In this document: positions 21,413 through 28,665 of the stretch, one piece after another
Layout: the number at the start of each line of letters is the position of its first letter
Position numbering within the stretch: the stretch's first letter is position 1
Source: an uncultured bacterium
Lineage (GTDB): Bacteria; Planctomycetota; JAJSAM01; JAJVHW01
Reading direction: 5' to 3'
DNA length: 64,000 nucleotides
NCBI GenBank assembly: GCA_937996235.1
Contig: CALKVK010000035.1
Span: 248,001-312,000, forward strand
Program-made: the position numbers and the translations under genes
The notes under the pieces: model-generated
Told to the model about the DNA's origin: nothing
Databases searched by the model: none
Seen by the model: only the letters and a program-made list of their open reading frames with translations

Positions 21413-23288
21413 AGAGCCACCAGCTCAGGTCCGAGCCCAGCCGCGCGAGCGCGCGGCCGTCGCTGCGGTCGAGCACGAGCCCGAGCCCGACGGCGCCCAT
21501 CGCGCGCGCGGACGGCGTGGACTGCGCGTCGTCGAGCAGTTCGAGCAGGGCCTCGGCCGCGTTGCGCCCGCCGATCCGCCCGATCGCGACGGCGGCGGTG
21601 CCTTCGACGTACGTGCTGCCGCCGTGGCGCACGAGCAGCGCGAGGGTGCGGATCGCCTCGCGGTCGCCGAGGATGCCGAGCGCGAGCGCCGCCTCGCGCT
21701 GCAGGTCCGGCTCGCGACCGACGTCGAGCAGAGCGCGCAGCGTGGGCGCGTCCTCGTCCAGCGTGCCGACGAGGCCCAGCGCGAGCGCGGCGTACGCGCG
21801 GAGCGGCGCGGGGTCGTCGCCCGCGACGATCTCGCGCAGCGCAGGCGCCGCGCGCCGCTCGCCGGCGAGCCCGACCGCGACGCAGAGCGCGGCGCGCAGG
21901 TGGACGTCGTTGCGCTCGGCGAGGTCGTGGAGCAGCGGCCGCGTGGAACGCGTCAGTCCGTCGTGGCGCGCGAGGAGGCCGAGGCCGATCGCGGCGAACG
22001 GCCGCAGCGTGAGCGTGCCCTTGCGGTAGCCGTAGAGCAGCGCGGACTCCGCGCGCGGGTTGCCCTGGCGCCCCACCGCGATCGCCGCGCAGCAGCGCGT
22101 CGCCACGTCGCGGCTGTTGCAGAGCAGGTGCAGGAGCACGTCGGCGACGCGGTCGTCGTCCTCGCGCGCGACGGTCCCGAGCGCGAGCACCGCGGCGCGG
22201 CGCGCGTGCTCCTCCTCGCCGAACGCCACGTCGATGAGGCCGGGGATGGCGCGCTCGTCGTGGAGCATCGCGAGCGCCTGCGCCGCGTACGCGCGCCGCA
22301 CGGCCTCGCGCCCCTTGCGGCGACGCGGCCCGTCGAGCAGGTCGAGGAGCTCCGGCAGCGTCATGTCGTCGGCGGCGAGTCCGAGCGCGGCGACGCCCGC
22401 GGCGGGCACGTCCCACGACGTGCCGCCGCTCACGGCGACGTCGACGAGGAACGGCAGCGACGCCGCCTCGCGTCGCATGCCGAGGCCGTACACGCACATC
22501 GCGCGCAGGCGGGCCGTCTCCTCCGGCGTCGACGCGACGGCCGTGAGCGTCTCGCGCGCGTACGCCGCCGAGTCGTCACAGGCGGGCAGCATGCCGAGTC
22601 CGAGCGCCGCTCCCTCGCGGACCGAGACGTCGCGCCGGCGGTCCGCGAGGACGCGCGCGAGCGCCGTCGAGTCGGCCGCGTCGCCGGCCTTCCCGAGCGC
22701 CACGGCCGCGGCCGACGCGAGCGACTCGTCGTCCGAGCGCAGCGCCGTGCGCAGCGCCGCGCGGGCGCGCTCGCGCCAGTCGGGGCCGTCGGACTCCCGG
22801 CCGCTCGGCGTCAGGTCGGCGTCGTTGACGTCGCCGCGGCGCGCGTCCCACGTGAGCAGGAGCAGGCGATTCGCGAACCACCAGCGCGCCCAGTCGCAGT
22901 CGTTGAAGTCGACGACCGCCATGCCCGTCTTCCCGCGCATGCGCGCGGGGGGTGCGGGCGTGTCGCCCGGGGCGGCCCCCGGATCGCCGGTCGGCGGCGG
23001 CACGTCGCCGCCCCCGGACGGCGGCGGGGGCTCGTCGCCGCCGCCGGAGTCGGGAGGCGTGCTCGGGCCCTTCGTCGGCCCTCCGCCGGGCGTGATCGGC
23101 CCGCGGACGGTCCCGCCTCCGGTCGTGGGCCCGGACGCGCCGCCGGCGTCGGTGGGCGCTGGCGGCGGCTGGTACGCGCCGCCGTGCGCGAGCGCCGCCG
23201 ACGGTGCGAGCGCGCCGAGGGCGACGCCCGCCGTGACGAGCCACGCCGCCCGCGCGCGCGTCACGAGCCCGTCCGCGCCACGACCCAT
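21375..23288 (-). CDS. exported HEAT-repeat protein, copy 2 (His-Gly-Gly N-terminus)
   Basis: 637 aa from ATG 23288, chosen over ATG 23309 because GGAGGG is well placed before it. The signal peptide (WLVTAGVALGALAPSAALA) is followed directly by HGGAYQPPPAP. A Pro/Gly/Thr-rich linker (SGPTTGGG, GPSTPPDSGG) follows, then a WARWWFANRLLLLTWD segment and HEAT repeats (VALGKAGD, GLGMLPA, ALGILGD). The C-terminus LSWWLFTPTVLEILSIH is nearly the same as in copy 1. It is shorter in the linker than copy 1. No enzyme motif is seen. A -10-like TACGCT lies at 23362-23367 on the minus strand. Function unknown. Confidence 0.8.
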   Translation of the reverse strand: MGRGADGLVTRARAAWLVTAGVALGALAPSAALAHGGAYQPPPAPTDAGGASGPTTGGGTVRGPITPGGGPTKGPSTPPDSGGGDEPPPPSGGGDVPPPTGDPGAAPGDTPAPPARMRGKTGMAVVDFNDCDWARWWFANRLLLLTWDARRGDVNDADLTPSGRESDGPDWRERARAALRTALRSDDESLASAAAVALGKAGDAADSTALARVLADRRRDVSVREGAALGLGMLPACDDSAAYARETLTAVASTPEETARLRAMCVYGLGMRREAASLPFLVDVAVSGGTSWDVPAAGVAALGLAADDMTLPELLDLLDGPRRRKGREAVRRAYAAQALAMLHDERAIPGLIDVAFGEEEHARRAAVLALGTVAREDDDRVADVLLHLLCNSRDVATRCCAAIAVGRQGNPRAESALLYGYRKGTLTLRPFAAIGLGLLARHDGLTRSTRPLLHDLAERNDVHLRAALCVAVGLAGERRAAPALREIVAGDDPAPLRAYAALALGLVGTLDEDAPTLRALLDVGREPDLQREAALALGILGDREAIRTLALLVRHGGSTYVEGTAAVAIGRIGGRNAAEALLELLDDAQSTPSARAMGAVGLGLVLDRSDGRALARLGSDLSWWLFTPTVLEILSIH

Positions 23289-23426
23289 GCCCGCCCTCCG
23301 CGCGGACACGCGTGCGCCCCCCAGGTTGCGCCGCTCGATCTGCGTGGTCCGCCGCGTCCCGAGCGTACGCCCGCGCGGCCGTCCGTCAATCGCGCCCCAT
23401 GCGGCCGGGCGCGCACGCGTCCGCGC

Positions 23427-24734
23427 TCAGCCCTGCGGCAGGCCGACGCCGAAGTACGTGAAGCCCTTCTCGGGCAGGCGGTTCGCGCAGTAGATGTTGC
23501 GGCCGTCGAAGACGACCGGCTGCTTCAGCAGCGACCGGACGCGGTCGAAGTCCGGGTTGCGGAACTGGTTCCACTCGGTGCAGAGCACGAGCGCGTCGGC
23601 GCCGTCGAGCGCCTCGTAGTGGTGCTCGCAGTACGTGACGCGGTCGCCGAAGTGGCGGCGCGCCTCGTGCAGCGCGACCGGGTCGCTGACGCGCACCGCC
23701 GCGCCGCGCTCGAGCAGTCCGTTCACGACGACGATCGCCGGCGCCTCGCGCATGTCGTCCGTGCGCGGCTTGAACGAGAGGCCCCACACGCCGAACGTGC
23801 GGCCCGTGAGGTCCGCGCCGAACTGCGACTCGACCTTGCGCAGCACCCAGTGCTTCTGGTGCTCGTTGACGTCCTCGACGGCCTGCAGCACCTTCAGCCC
23901 GTAGCCGACCGACTGCGCCGTCCGCACGAGCGCCTTCACGTCCTTCGGGAAGCACGAGCCGCCGTACCCGATGCCCGCGAAGAGGAAGCTCGCGCCGATG
24001 CGCGAGTCGAGGCCGATGCCCTTGCGCACGTCGTTCACGTTCGCGCCGAGGCGCTCGCAGAGCTCCGCGATCTCGTTCATGAACGAGATGCGCGTCGCGA
24101 GCATCGCGTTGGCCGCGTACTTCGTCATCTCGGCGCTGGCGACGTCCATCACCAGGATCGGGTTGCCGGTGCGGACGAACGGCGCGTAGAGCTCCTTCAT
24201 GATCTCGGCCGTGCGCGGGTCGTTGCAGCCGATGACCACGCGGTCGGGCTTCAGGAAGTCGTCGATCGCGGCGCCTTCCTTCAGGAACTCGGGGTTCGAG
24301 ACGACGTCGAACGGGTGGTCGGTCTCGGAGCGGATCGCCTCGGCCACCTTCCCGGCCGTGCCGACCGGCACCGTGCTCTTGTCCACGACCACCTTGAAGC
24401 CGTTCATCGCGCGCCCGATCGCCCGCGCCACGGCGAGCACCGCACGCAGGTCCGACGAGCCGTCCTCGTCCGGCGGCGTCCCGACCGCGATGAAGCACAC
24501 GAGCGAGCGCTTGACGGCGTCCTCGGTGTCGGTCGTGAACGTCAGCCGGCCCTCGGCGACGTTGCGCTTGACGAGTTCCTCGAGCCCCGGCTCGTAGATC
24601 GGGATGCGCCCCTCGTGGAGCGCGCGGATCTTCGCCTCGTCCTTGTCGACGCAGATGACGTCGTTCCCCGTCTCGGCGAAGCACGTCCCCGCCACGAGGC
24701 CCACGTAACCCGTCCCGATCACCGCGATCCGCAT
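23427..24734 (-). CDS. ugd: UDP-glucose 6-dehydrogenase
   Basis: 435 aa from ATG 24734, with GGGGAGAG upstream. The NAD Rossmann motif opens the protein (MRIAVIGTGYVGLVAGTCFA). STVPVGTA and NPEFLKEGAAIDDF are conserved family blocks. The catalytic Cys lies in GYGGSCFPKD, and VWGLSFKPRTDDMREA starts the UDP-binding domain. The enzyme makes UDP-glucuronate for exopolysaccharide or envelope glycans. It stands alone with no glycan cluster adjacent. A -10-like TAGACT at 24794-24799 on this strand predicts a leader of about 53 nt. Confidence 0.96.
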   Translation of the reverse strand: MRIAVIGTGYVGLVAGTCFAETGNDVICVDKDEAKIRALHEGRIPIYEPGLEELVKRNVAEGRLTFTTDTEDAVKRSLVCFIAVGTPPDEDGSSDLRAVLAVARAIGRAMNGFKVVVDKSTVPVGTAGKVAEAIRSETDHPFDVVSNPEFLKEGAAIDDFLKPDRVVIGCNDPRTAEIMKELYAPFVRTGNPILVMDVASAEMTKYAANAMLATRISFMNEIAELCERLGANVNDVRKGIGLDSRIGASFLFAGIGYGGSCFPKDVKALVRTAQSVGYGLKVLQAVEDVNEHQKHWVLRKVESQFGADLTGRTFGVWGLSFKPRTDDMREAPAIVVVNGLLERGAAVRVSDPVALHEARRHFGDRVTYCEHHYEALDGADALVLCTEWNQFRNPDFDRVRSLLKQPVVFDGRNIYCANRLPEKGFTYFGVGLPQG

Positions 24735-24910
24735 GCGTCTCTCCCCGGCGCACCCGACGCCACCTGCGCCCGGCCCGGCCGCCGAATCGGCGCAGTCTAG
24801 GAGCCGGCGCTCGCCCCGGCGACGACAGGCCGAGCGCGCCGTCCGACTCCGGTGCGGCTCCGGGCGTCGTCGGGCGCGCCCGGACCTCGCGCGCCGCACG
24901 GACTCGCCGT

Positions 24911-24970
24911 CGACGCCGCGCCGCACCCCGCGCCGCATCCGGCGCCGCGTCCCGCGCCGCGTCCCGTGCC
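24911..24970. repeat. imperfect 12-bp tandem repeat, five units
   Basis: Five adjacent 12-bp units: cgacgccgcgcc, gcaccccgcgcc, gcatccggcgcc, gcgtcccgcgcc and gcgtcccgtgcc. The last four differ from one another at one to four positions. Likely a slippage-prone spacer with no evident function. Confidence 0.7.
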
Positions 24971-25162
24971 GCTGCGCGGTCAGGCTGCGGCGGGCCGCGC
25001 GAGCGCGCGAGTCACGCGGCGCGCGCCGCCCTCGGCGGCGCCCCCCGCTGCGCCGGATCCGAGCTCCGACGCCGCGTCCACGACGCCGCGGGCAGCGCGC
25101 GCACCCGCCTCGACGGCCCGCCTCGACGGCGTCCGGCGGCCCCCGCAGCCACGCGGAAGAAG

Positions 25163-25190
25163 TTGACCGCTCCCCCGCGCCCGCGATCAT
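25163..25190 (+). promoter_or_regulatory. candidate promoter for the tRNA pair
   Basis: TTGACC (25163-25168), a 16-nt spacer and GATCAT (25185-25190) give a plausible housekeeping promoter about 60 nt before tRNA-Val. The -10 matches only the key A2 and T6 positions. Confidence 0.4.
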
Positions 25191-25253
25191 CTCCCCCTCG
25201 CTCGACGGACGGCACGACCGCCCCGAGGGCGACACCCGCCTGCCGACGTGCAC

Positions 25254-25330
25254 GGGCGATTAGCTCAGTTGGTCAGAGCACGTGCCTTACAAGCACGGGG
25301 TCGCAGGTTCGAGCCCTGCATCGCCCACCA
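25254..25330 (+). tRNA. tRNA-Val (anticodon TAC)
   Basis: The acceptor stem GGGCGAT pairs with ATCGCCC, followed by discriminator A and an encoded CCA. The D-arm has AGCTCAGTTGGTCAGAGC. The anticodon stem CGTGC/GCACG encloses loop CTTACAA, giving anticodon TAC, which reads GTA and related Val codons. The T-arm has GCAGGTTCGAGCCCTGC. All four arms fold. It is probably co-transcribed with the tRNA-Asp 109 nt downstream. Confidence 0.97.
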
Positions 25331-25439
25331 GCGACCGCCCCGCGCAGCGAGCGCACACGCGAGCGACCGACGGACGCACGACCGCCCCACCGAGACCGCA
25401 CGCACGCCCGGCCGGCCGGCCCGAAGCCTGACACGAAGC

Positions 25440-25546
<107 letters not shown>

Positions 25547-25586
25547 CGGTGACCGTCGCCGCTTGCGTTAGGGCCCCGCACGACGA

Positions 25587-25756
25587 GGCGAGGACGACGG
25601 GACTCGAAGGGCACGGTGCGCGCGCAGCGCGCATCCAGGAGCCATGGGTAATGGCTCCTGGAAGTGCCACGGGGATGCGCCAAGAACACGGAGTGGGTGG
25701 CGGAGCGCAGCGGAGCCGGGCCCCGCCCGTGTTCTCGCATCCGAGTCCCGTCGCCC
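25587..25756. mobile_element. structured element bounded by inverted copies of the tRNA-Asp 3' arm
   Basis: The left edge (25587-25608) is the reverse complement of tRNA-Asp bases 25494-25515 with one mismatch. The right edge (25742-25756) repeats tRNA bases 25496-25510 in direct orientation. The two edges therefore form terminal inverted repeats (13 of 14 bp). Inside are a perfect 11-bp hairpin (CCAGGAGCCAT at 25635-25645, complement at 25651-25661) nested near an 8-bp outer pair (25629-25636 with 25673-25680), and a 9-bp pair AGAACACGG/CCGTGTTCT (25683-25691, 25727-25735). No protein is encoded. It lies between the 41-bp direct repeats and may be a non-autonomous mobile or satellite element. 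Confidence 0.5.
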
Positions 25757-25790
25757 ATTCCCCTCTTCGTCTGCTCTTCCCCTCGATTCC

Positions 25791-25831
25791 CGCCCTCGCC
25801 ACAGGTCGCAAACGGCGACGGTCACCACCCA
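25791..25831 (+). repeat. 41-bp direct repeat, copy 2
   Basis: Identical to 25506-25546 over all 41 bases. Here it follows unrelated sequence (no tRNA body upstream), and the 3' arm of the hairpin is missing, so only copy 1 can form the terminator. It marks the likely right boundary of inserted DNA; 25832-25974 shows nothing else recognisable. Confidence 0.8.
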
Positions 25832-25974
25832 ACGTGCCCAGGCGCGCTGCCGCCACGCGGCGTGCTGCCAGAGATCGCACGACCGCTGCCCCACCGCCGG
25901 CACGTGCGGTCGCCGACGCCGAACCGCTGCGACGACACCTCGCCATCGCCGAGTCGTGACCCGCTCCCGTCCGC

Positions 25975-25980
25975 TACGCT
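25975..25980 (+). promoter_or_regulatory. -10 element TACGCT of a predicted leaderless gene
   Basis: TACGCT ends exactly 6 nt before GTG 25987. This is the spacing expected if transcription starts at the G of the start codon. No Shine-Dalgarno sequence is present. No clear -35 is visible. Confidence 0.55.
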
Positions 25981-25986
25981 GACGCC

Positions 25987-26280
25987 GTGGACACCGACAC
26001 GCTCCCGCCACCGCGCCGACCTGTCGGGCTGGTCGGCGCGCTCGCTCGACTGCGGCGGCTCGTGGCGTACGTCGCGGTCGTCGTCACGCTGTACGGCGGC
26101 GCGTACGCGGGACTGCGCGCGACGGACCTGCTCGAGCTTCGGCGCGGGCGCATCGTCGCGTGTGGACCGTTCGGATCGAAGACGACCACCTACTTCGACG
26201 GCTCCGGTTCCGCGTACGGCGTCCTCGGCACCGCGTTCATGCCCTGCCTTGCGCTGGAGGCGGCGTGGCGCAACCGCTGA
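25987..26280 (+). CDS. small single-pass membrane protein, tandem family copy A
   Basis: 97 aa from GTG 25987. A cytoplasmic Pro/Arg-rich N-terminus is followed by one membrane helix (VAYVAVVVTLYGGAYAGL, about 30-47). The outer segment has two Cys residues (IVACGPFG and FMPCLALEAAWRNR). No known domain is recognised. The C-terminal F-x-PC-[LI]-A-[LV]-E motif and the LY-x-x-AY helix motif recur in the next two genes. Its final codons (W-R-N-R-stop) overlap the start of copy B by 16 nt. Function unknown. Confidence 0.7.
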   Translation: MDTDTLPPPRRPVGLVGALARLRRLVAYVAVVVTLYGGAYAGLRATDLLELRRGRIVACGPFGSKTTTYFDGSGSAYGVLGTAFMPCLALEAAWRNR

Positions 26281-26552
26281 TCGTCCCTGCGGTGGAGACG
26301 ACGGTGCCGCCGCCGCGGCGCCACCGCACGCTCCCCGCAGGTCGTCGCTTCGCCGCGCTCCTGTTCGGGACGGCGCTCTCTCTGTACGTCGCCGCGTACA
26401 CCGGAGTGCGCGCGTCCGGGACGCTGTGGTGCGGCGAGGTGCAGTGCGGACCCGACTCCGGAACGTGGATGATCGCGGCGCGCCACCCGGCACGTTCGCT
26501 GGTCCTGTTCGCACCGTGCATCGCCGTGGAGCAGTGGTGGCGCAACCGCTGA
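26265..26552 (+). CDS. small single-pass membrane protein, tandem family copy B
   Basis: 95 aa from GTG 26265, with GGAGG ending 4 nt before it inside copy A. The N-terminus VAQPLIVP is read from the overlap shared with copy A (GTGGCGCAACCGCTGA). One helix is at about 35-52 (ALLFGTALSLYVAAYTGV). The outer part carries Cys in LWCGEVQCGPDSG and FAPCIAVEQWWRNR. It is related to A and C by helix motif, CGP segment and C-terminal motif. No homologous family is recognised. Confidence 0.7.
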   Translation: MAQPLIVPAVETTVPPPRRHRTLPAGRRFAALLFGTALSLYVAAYTGVRASGTLWCGEVQCGPDSGTWMIAARHPARSLVLFAPCIAVEQWWRNR

Positions 26553-26851
26553 CGCTCCCGGACGGCGCAGACGCGGCCCCGCGTCGCCCCGCGCGGGCCT
26601 TCCCGCGCCGGCGGCGCGCGCTGCTCGTCACGGGCGGCGCGGTGCTCGCGCTGTACGTCGCGGCGTACGCGGTTTTCCGACTCGGCGACGGCTATCTGCC
26701 GCTGGTGATGCGCGTGCGCGCGAGTCCGGACGCTCCGGCGCGTCCGATGTGTGGCTGGGTGCCGACCGGGCCGTTGACCACGCGATGTCTGCCGGCGTTC
26801 CGTCCATGTCTGGCCGTGGAGGGCGCGCTGCGCGAGTGGCTTGCCCGCTGA
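26537..26851 (+). CDS. small single-pass membrane protein, tandem family copy C
   Basis: 104 aa from GTG 26537, overlapping the end of copy B by the same 16-nt sequence that joins A to B. It starts VAQPLTLP. The helix is at about 29-47 (LLVTGGAVLALYVAAYAVF). The outer domain has MCGWVPTGP and ends FRPCLAVEGALREWLAR, so the W-R-N-R ending is lost and a slightly longer tail is present. It ends 24 nt from a convergent gene. Function unknown. Confidence 0.7.
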   Translation: MAQPLTLPDGADAAPRRPARAFPRRRRALLVTGGAVLALYVAAYAVFRLGDGYLPLVMRVRASPDAPARPMCGWVPTGPLTTRCLPAFRPCLAVEGALREWLAR

Positions 26852-26875
26852 GCAGCACGCGCGCGGCGCGGCACA

Positions 26876-28585
26876 TCAACGCCGCTCGGGGGACGCCTCC
26901 GCCGCGTCGACCTCGTCGAGCACGCCCTCGATCGCGTCGATGAGCCCCGCCGGCGGATCGGGGTCGGCGCGCGCGAGTTCCAGCGCGCGTGCGACGCGCT
27001 CGCGTCCGCGCGTCGCGTCGCCGCCGTTCAGCTCGATCACGCCGAGGTGGAACGTCGCGACGGGCTGTGCCGGGTCGAGCGCGAGCGCCGCCTCGTAGCA
27101 TTCGCTCGCGCGCACGAACTCCTCGCGCCGGGCGTGGACGTCGCCGAGCCCGACCCACGCCCAGGCGCGGGGCGCGAGGTCGATGCTGGCACGCAGGTAC
27201 TGCTCCGCGCGCGCCAGGTCGCCGGCCGAGAGCGCCGCCTGACCGAGCTGCAGTCGCCTCTCGGCGCTCGCCTGCCCGAGATGGTCGAGCAGCGCGTCGG
27301 TGCGCTCCGCGGTGCGCAGGTCGTCGCGCTCGAGCGGGCCCACGAAGCCGCGCTCGGGCAGCAGCGCGCCGACGCACGCGAGCGCGAGCGCGGCGAGGCC
27401 GCCCGTCCAGAGCGCGGCGCGCACGAGGGCGGGCACGCGGCGCGGCGGCGACGGATTGCTGTCGGCGGTGCCGCGCGCACCCAGCAGGAAGCGTGCGACG
27501 CGGCCGTCGCGCAGCTTCCACACGACGCCGTCGAGCACGAAGTGGTGCACGTTGACGAGTGCCGCGACGAGCAGCGCGAGGCCCTCGTCGTACGGCACGC
27601 GGCCGAGCAGTCCCGGCGCGAAGAGCAGCGCGGGAACGCCCCACAGCGCGGAGCCCGCGCACAGCGCCTTGAACACGAACAGTCCGTGGCTGCGGGAGCG
27701 TCCCTGCGCCTTCGCGAACCACGCGGTGAACCACAGGTACTGCGCGGCGTGACCGGCTCCGACCCAGAGGAACGCATACGCGGCGTGCTCGACGGAGAGC
27801 GGCTCGAGTCCGCCGAACACGCTCGCGTGACGCGCGAGGACGGGCACCGAGAACCAGAGCGCCTGCGTCGCGATCAGCACGAGCGCGGGCGCGATCTCGC
27901 TCCAGCGCGCGGCGCGTCGAAGCGTCCAGAGCGCGCCGGTCGTCGCCGCGGCGTAGGCGACACCCGCCGCGACGAGCACGACGGATGCGCTCCCGACCGG
28001 CACGCCGAGCAGCTCACCGAGGGGCAGGAACGCGATCGCCCCGGCGCGCAGCGCCCCGGGCGCGTACGCGGCATCGGTCCGCGTGCCGTGCATCGCGACG
28101 GCGGCGAGCACGAACGAGAGCACGAACGACGCGTGCAGGAGCCGTCGCGTACGCGGCGCGACATCCACGCCGCGGCGGCGCAGGAACGTCATCGCGACGC
28201 CGAAGTTCTGGAGCGCGTAGTGCCACGGGCTCCACGTCAGGTAGACGGTGACGAACCACGAGCCCAGCACGGCGACGTGCACGCCCGCCGCGAACGCGGC
28301 GCCGAGGAGCAGCGTCGACCAGAGCGTGAAGAGCGCGTAGCCGCGGCGGTCCTCCGCGCGCTCGTACGCCCGCAGCGCCGTCGCACCGTAGTGCGCACTC
28401 GCGAGCAGACTGACGGGCAGGAGAGCCGTCGTGTAGGGCAGCGCGGAGCGCATGCGTGCACCCGCGAACGCCTCCAGCACGAACACCGCCGCGTACGCGA
28501 GACCGCACCCGAACAGGAGGTCGGGCAGCGGCCCGAAGAGCCAGCGACGGTCGGCGGCGGCAGCTTGGGGAGCCACGGGGCGCAT
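26876..28585 (-). CDS. multi-pass membrane protein with conserved His motifs and C-terminal TPRs
   Basis: 569 aa from ATG 28585. A GTG three codons in (28576) lies 10 nt after a TACGAT hexamer and is an alternative leaderless start. About ten membrane helices fill residues 15-390. His-containing motifs lie at helix ends: SAHYGATAL, LTWSPWHYALQNFG, GHAAQYLWFTAW and VNVHHFVLDGVVWKLRD. TPRs occupy about 440-550 (AEQYLRASIDLAPRAW, ASECYEAALALDP). The spaced His residues could bind metal, as in membrane desaturase-type folds, but the spacing does not match a family I can name. Divergent from the gene at 28666. Confidence 0.65.
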   Translation of the reverse strand: MRPVAPQAAAADRRWLFGPLPDLLFGCGLAYAAVFVLEAFAGARMRSALPYTTALLPVSLLASAHYGATALRAYERAEDRRGYALFTLWSTLLLGAAFAAGVHVAVLGSWFVTVYLTWSPWHYALQNFGVAMTFLRRRGVDVAPRTRRLLHASFVLSFVLAAVAMHGTRTDAAYAPGALRAGAIAFLPLGELLGVPVGSASVVLVAAGVAYAAATTGALWTLRRAARWSEIAPALVLIATQALWFSVPVLARHASVFGGLEPLSVEHAAYAFLWVGAGHAAQYLWFTAWFAKAQGRSRSHGLFVFKALCAGSALWGVPALLFAPGLLGRVPYDEGLALLVAALVNVHHFVLDGVVWKLRDGRVARFLLGARGTADSNPSPPRRVPALVRAALWTGGLAALALACVGALLPERGFVGPLERDDLRTAERTDALLDHLGQASAERRLQLGQAALSAGDLARAEQYLRASIDLAPRAWAWVGLGDVHARREEFVRASECYEAALALDPAQPVATFHLGVIELNGGDATRGRERVARALELARADPDPPAGLIDAIEGVLDEVDAAEASPERR

Positions 28586-28653
28586 CGTACGCGGGGTCTG
28601 CGCGCGTCACGCGTGACGTCGCGCGCGGGGTTCCCGCGACCGATCCGACTCGC

Positions 28654-28659
28654 TACGCT
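28654..28659 (+). promoter_or_regulatory. -10 element TACGCT of a predicted leaderless gene
   Basis: TACGCT ends 6 nt before GTG 28666, with no Shine-Dalgarno sequence between. Same layout as at 25975. Confidence 0.55.
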
Positions 28660-28665
28660 CGCGGC

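Larger units (their letters stand above)
24735..25253. other. 519-bp intergenic region between ugd and tRNA-Val
   Basis: No convincing gene is seen on either strand. It contains the ugd -10 (24794-24799), a 12-bp tandem repeat (24911-24970) and a probable tRNA promoter (25163-25190). The rest is Arg/Ala-codon-like low-complexity GC-rich sequence. Confidence 0.6.
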
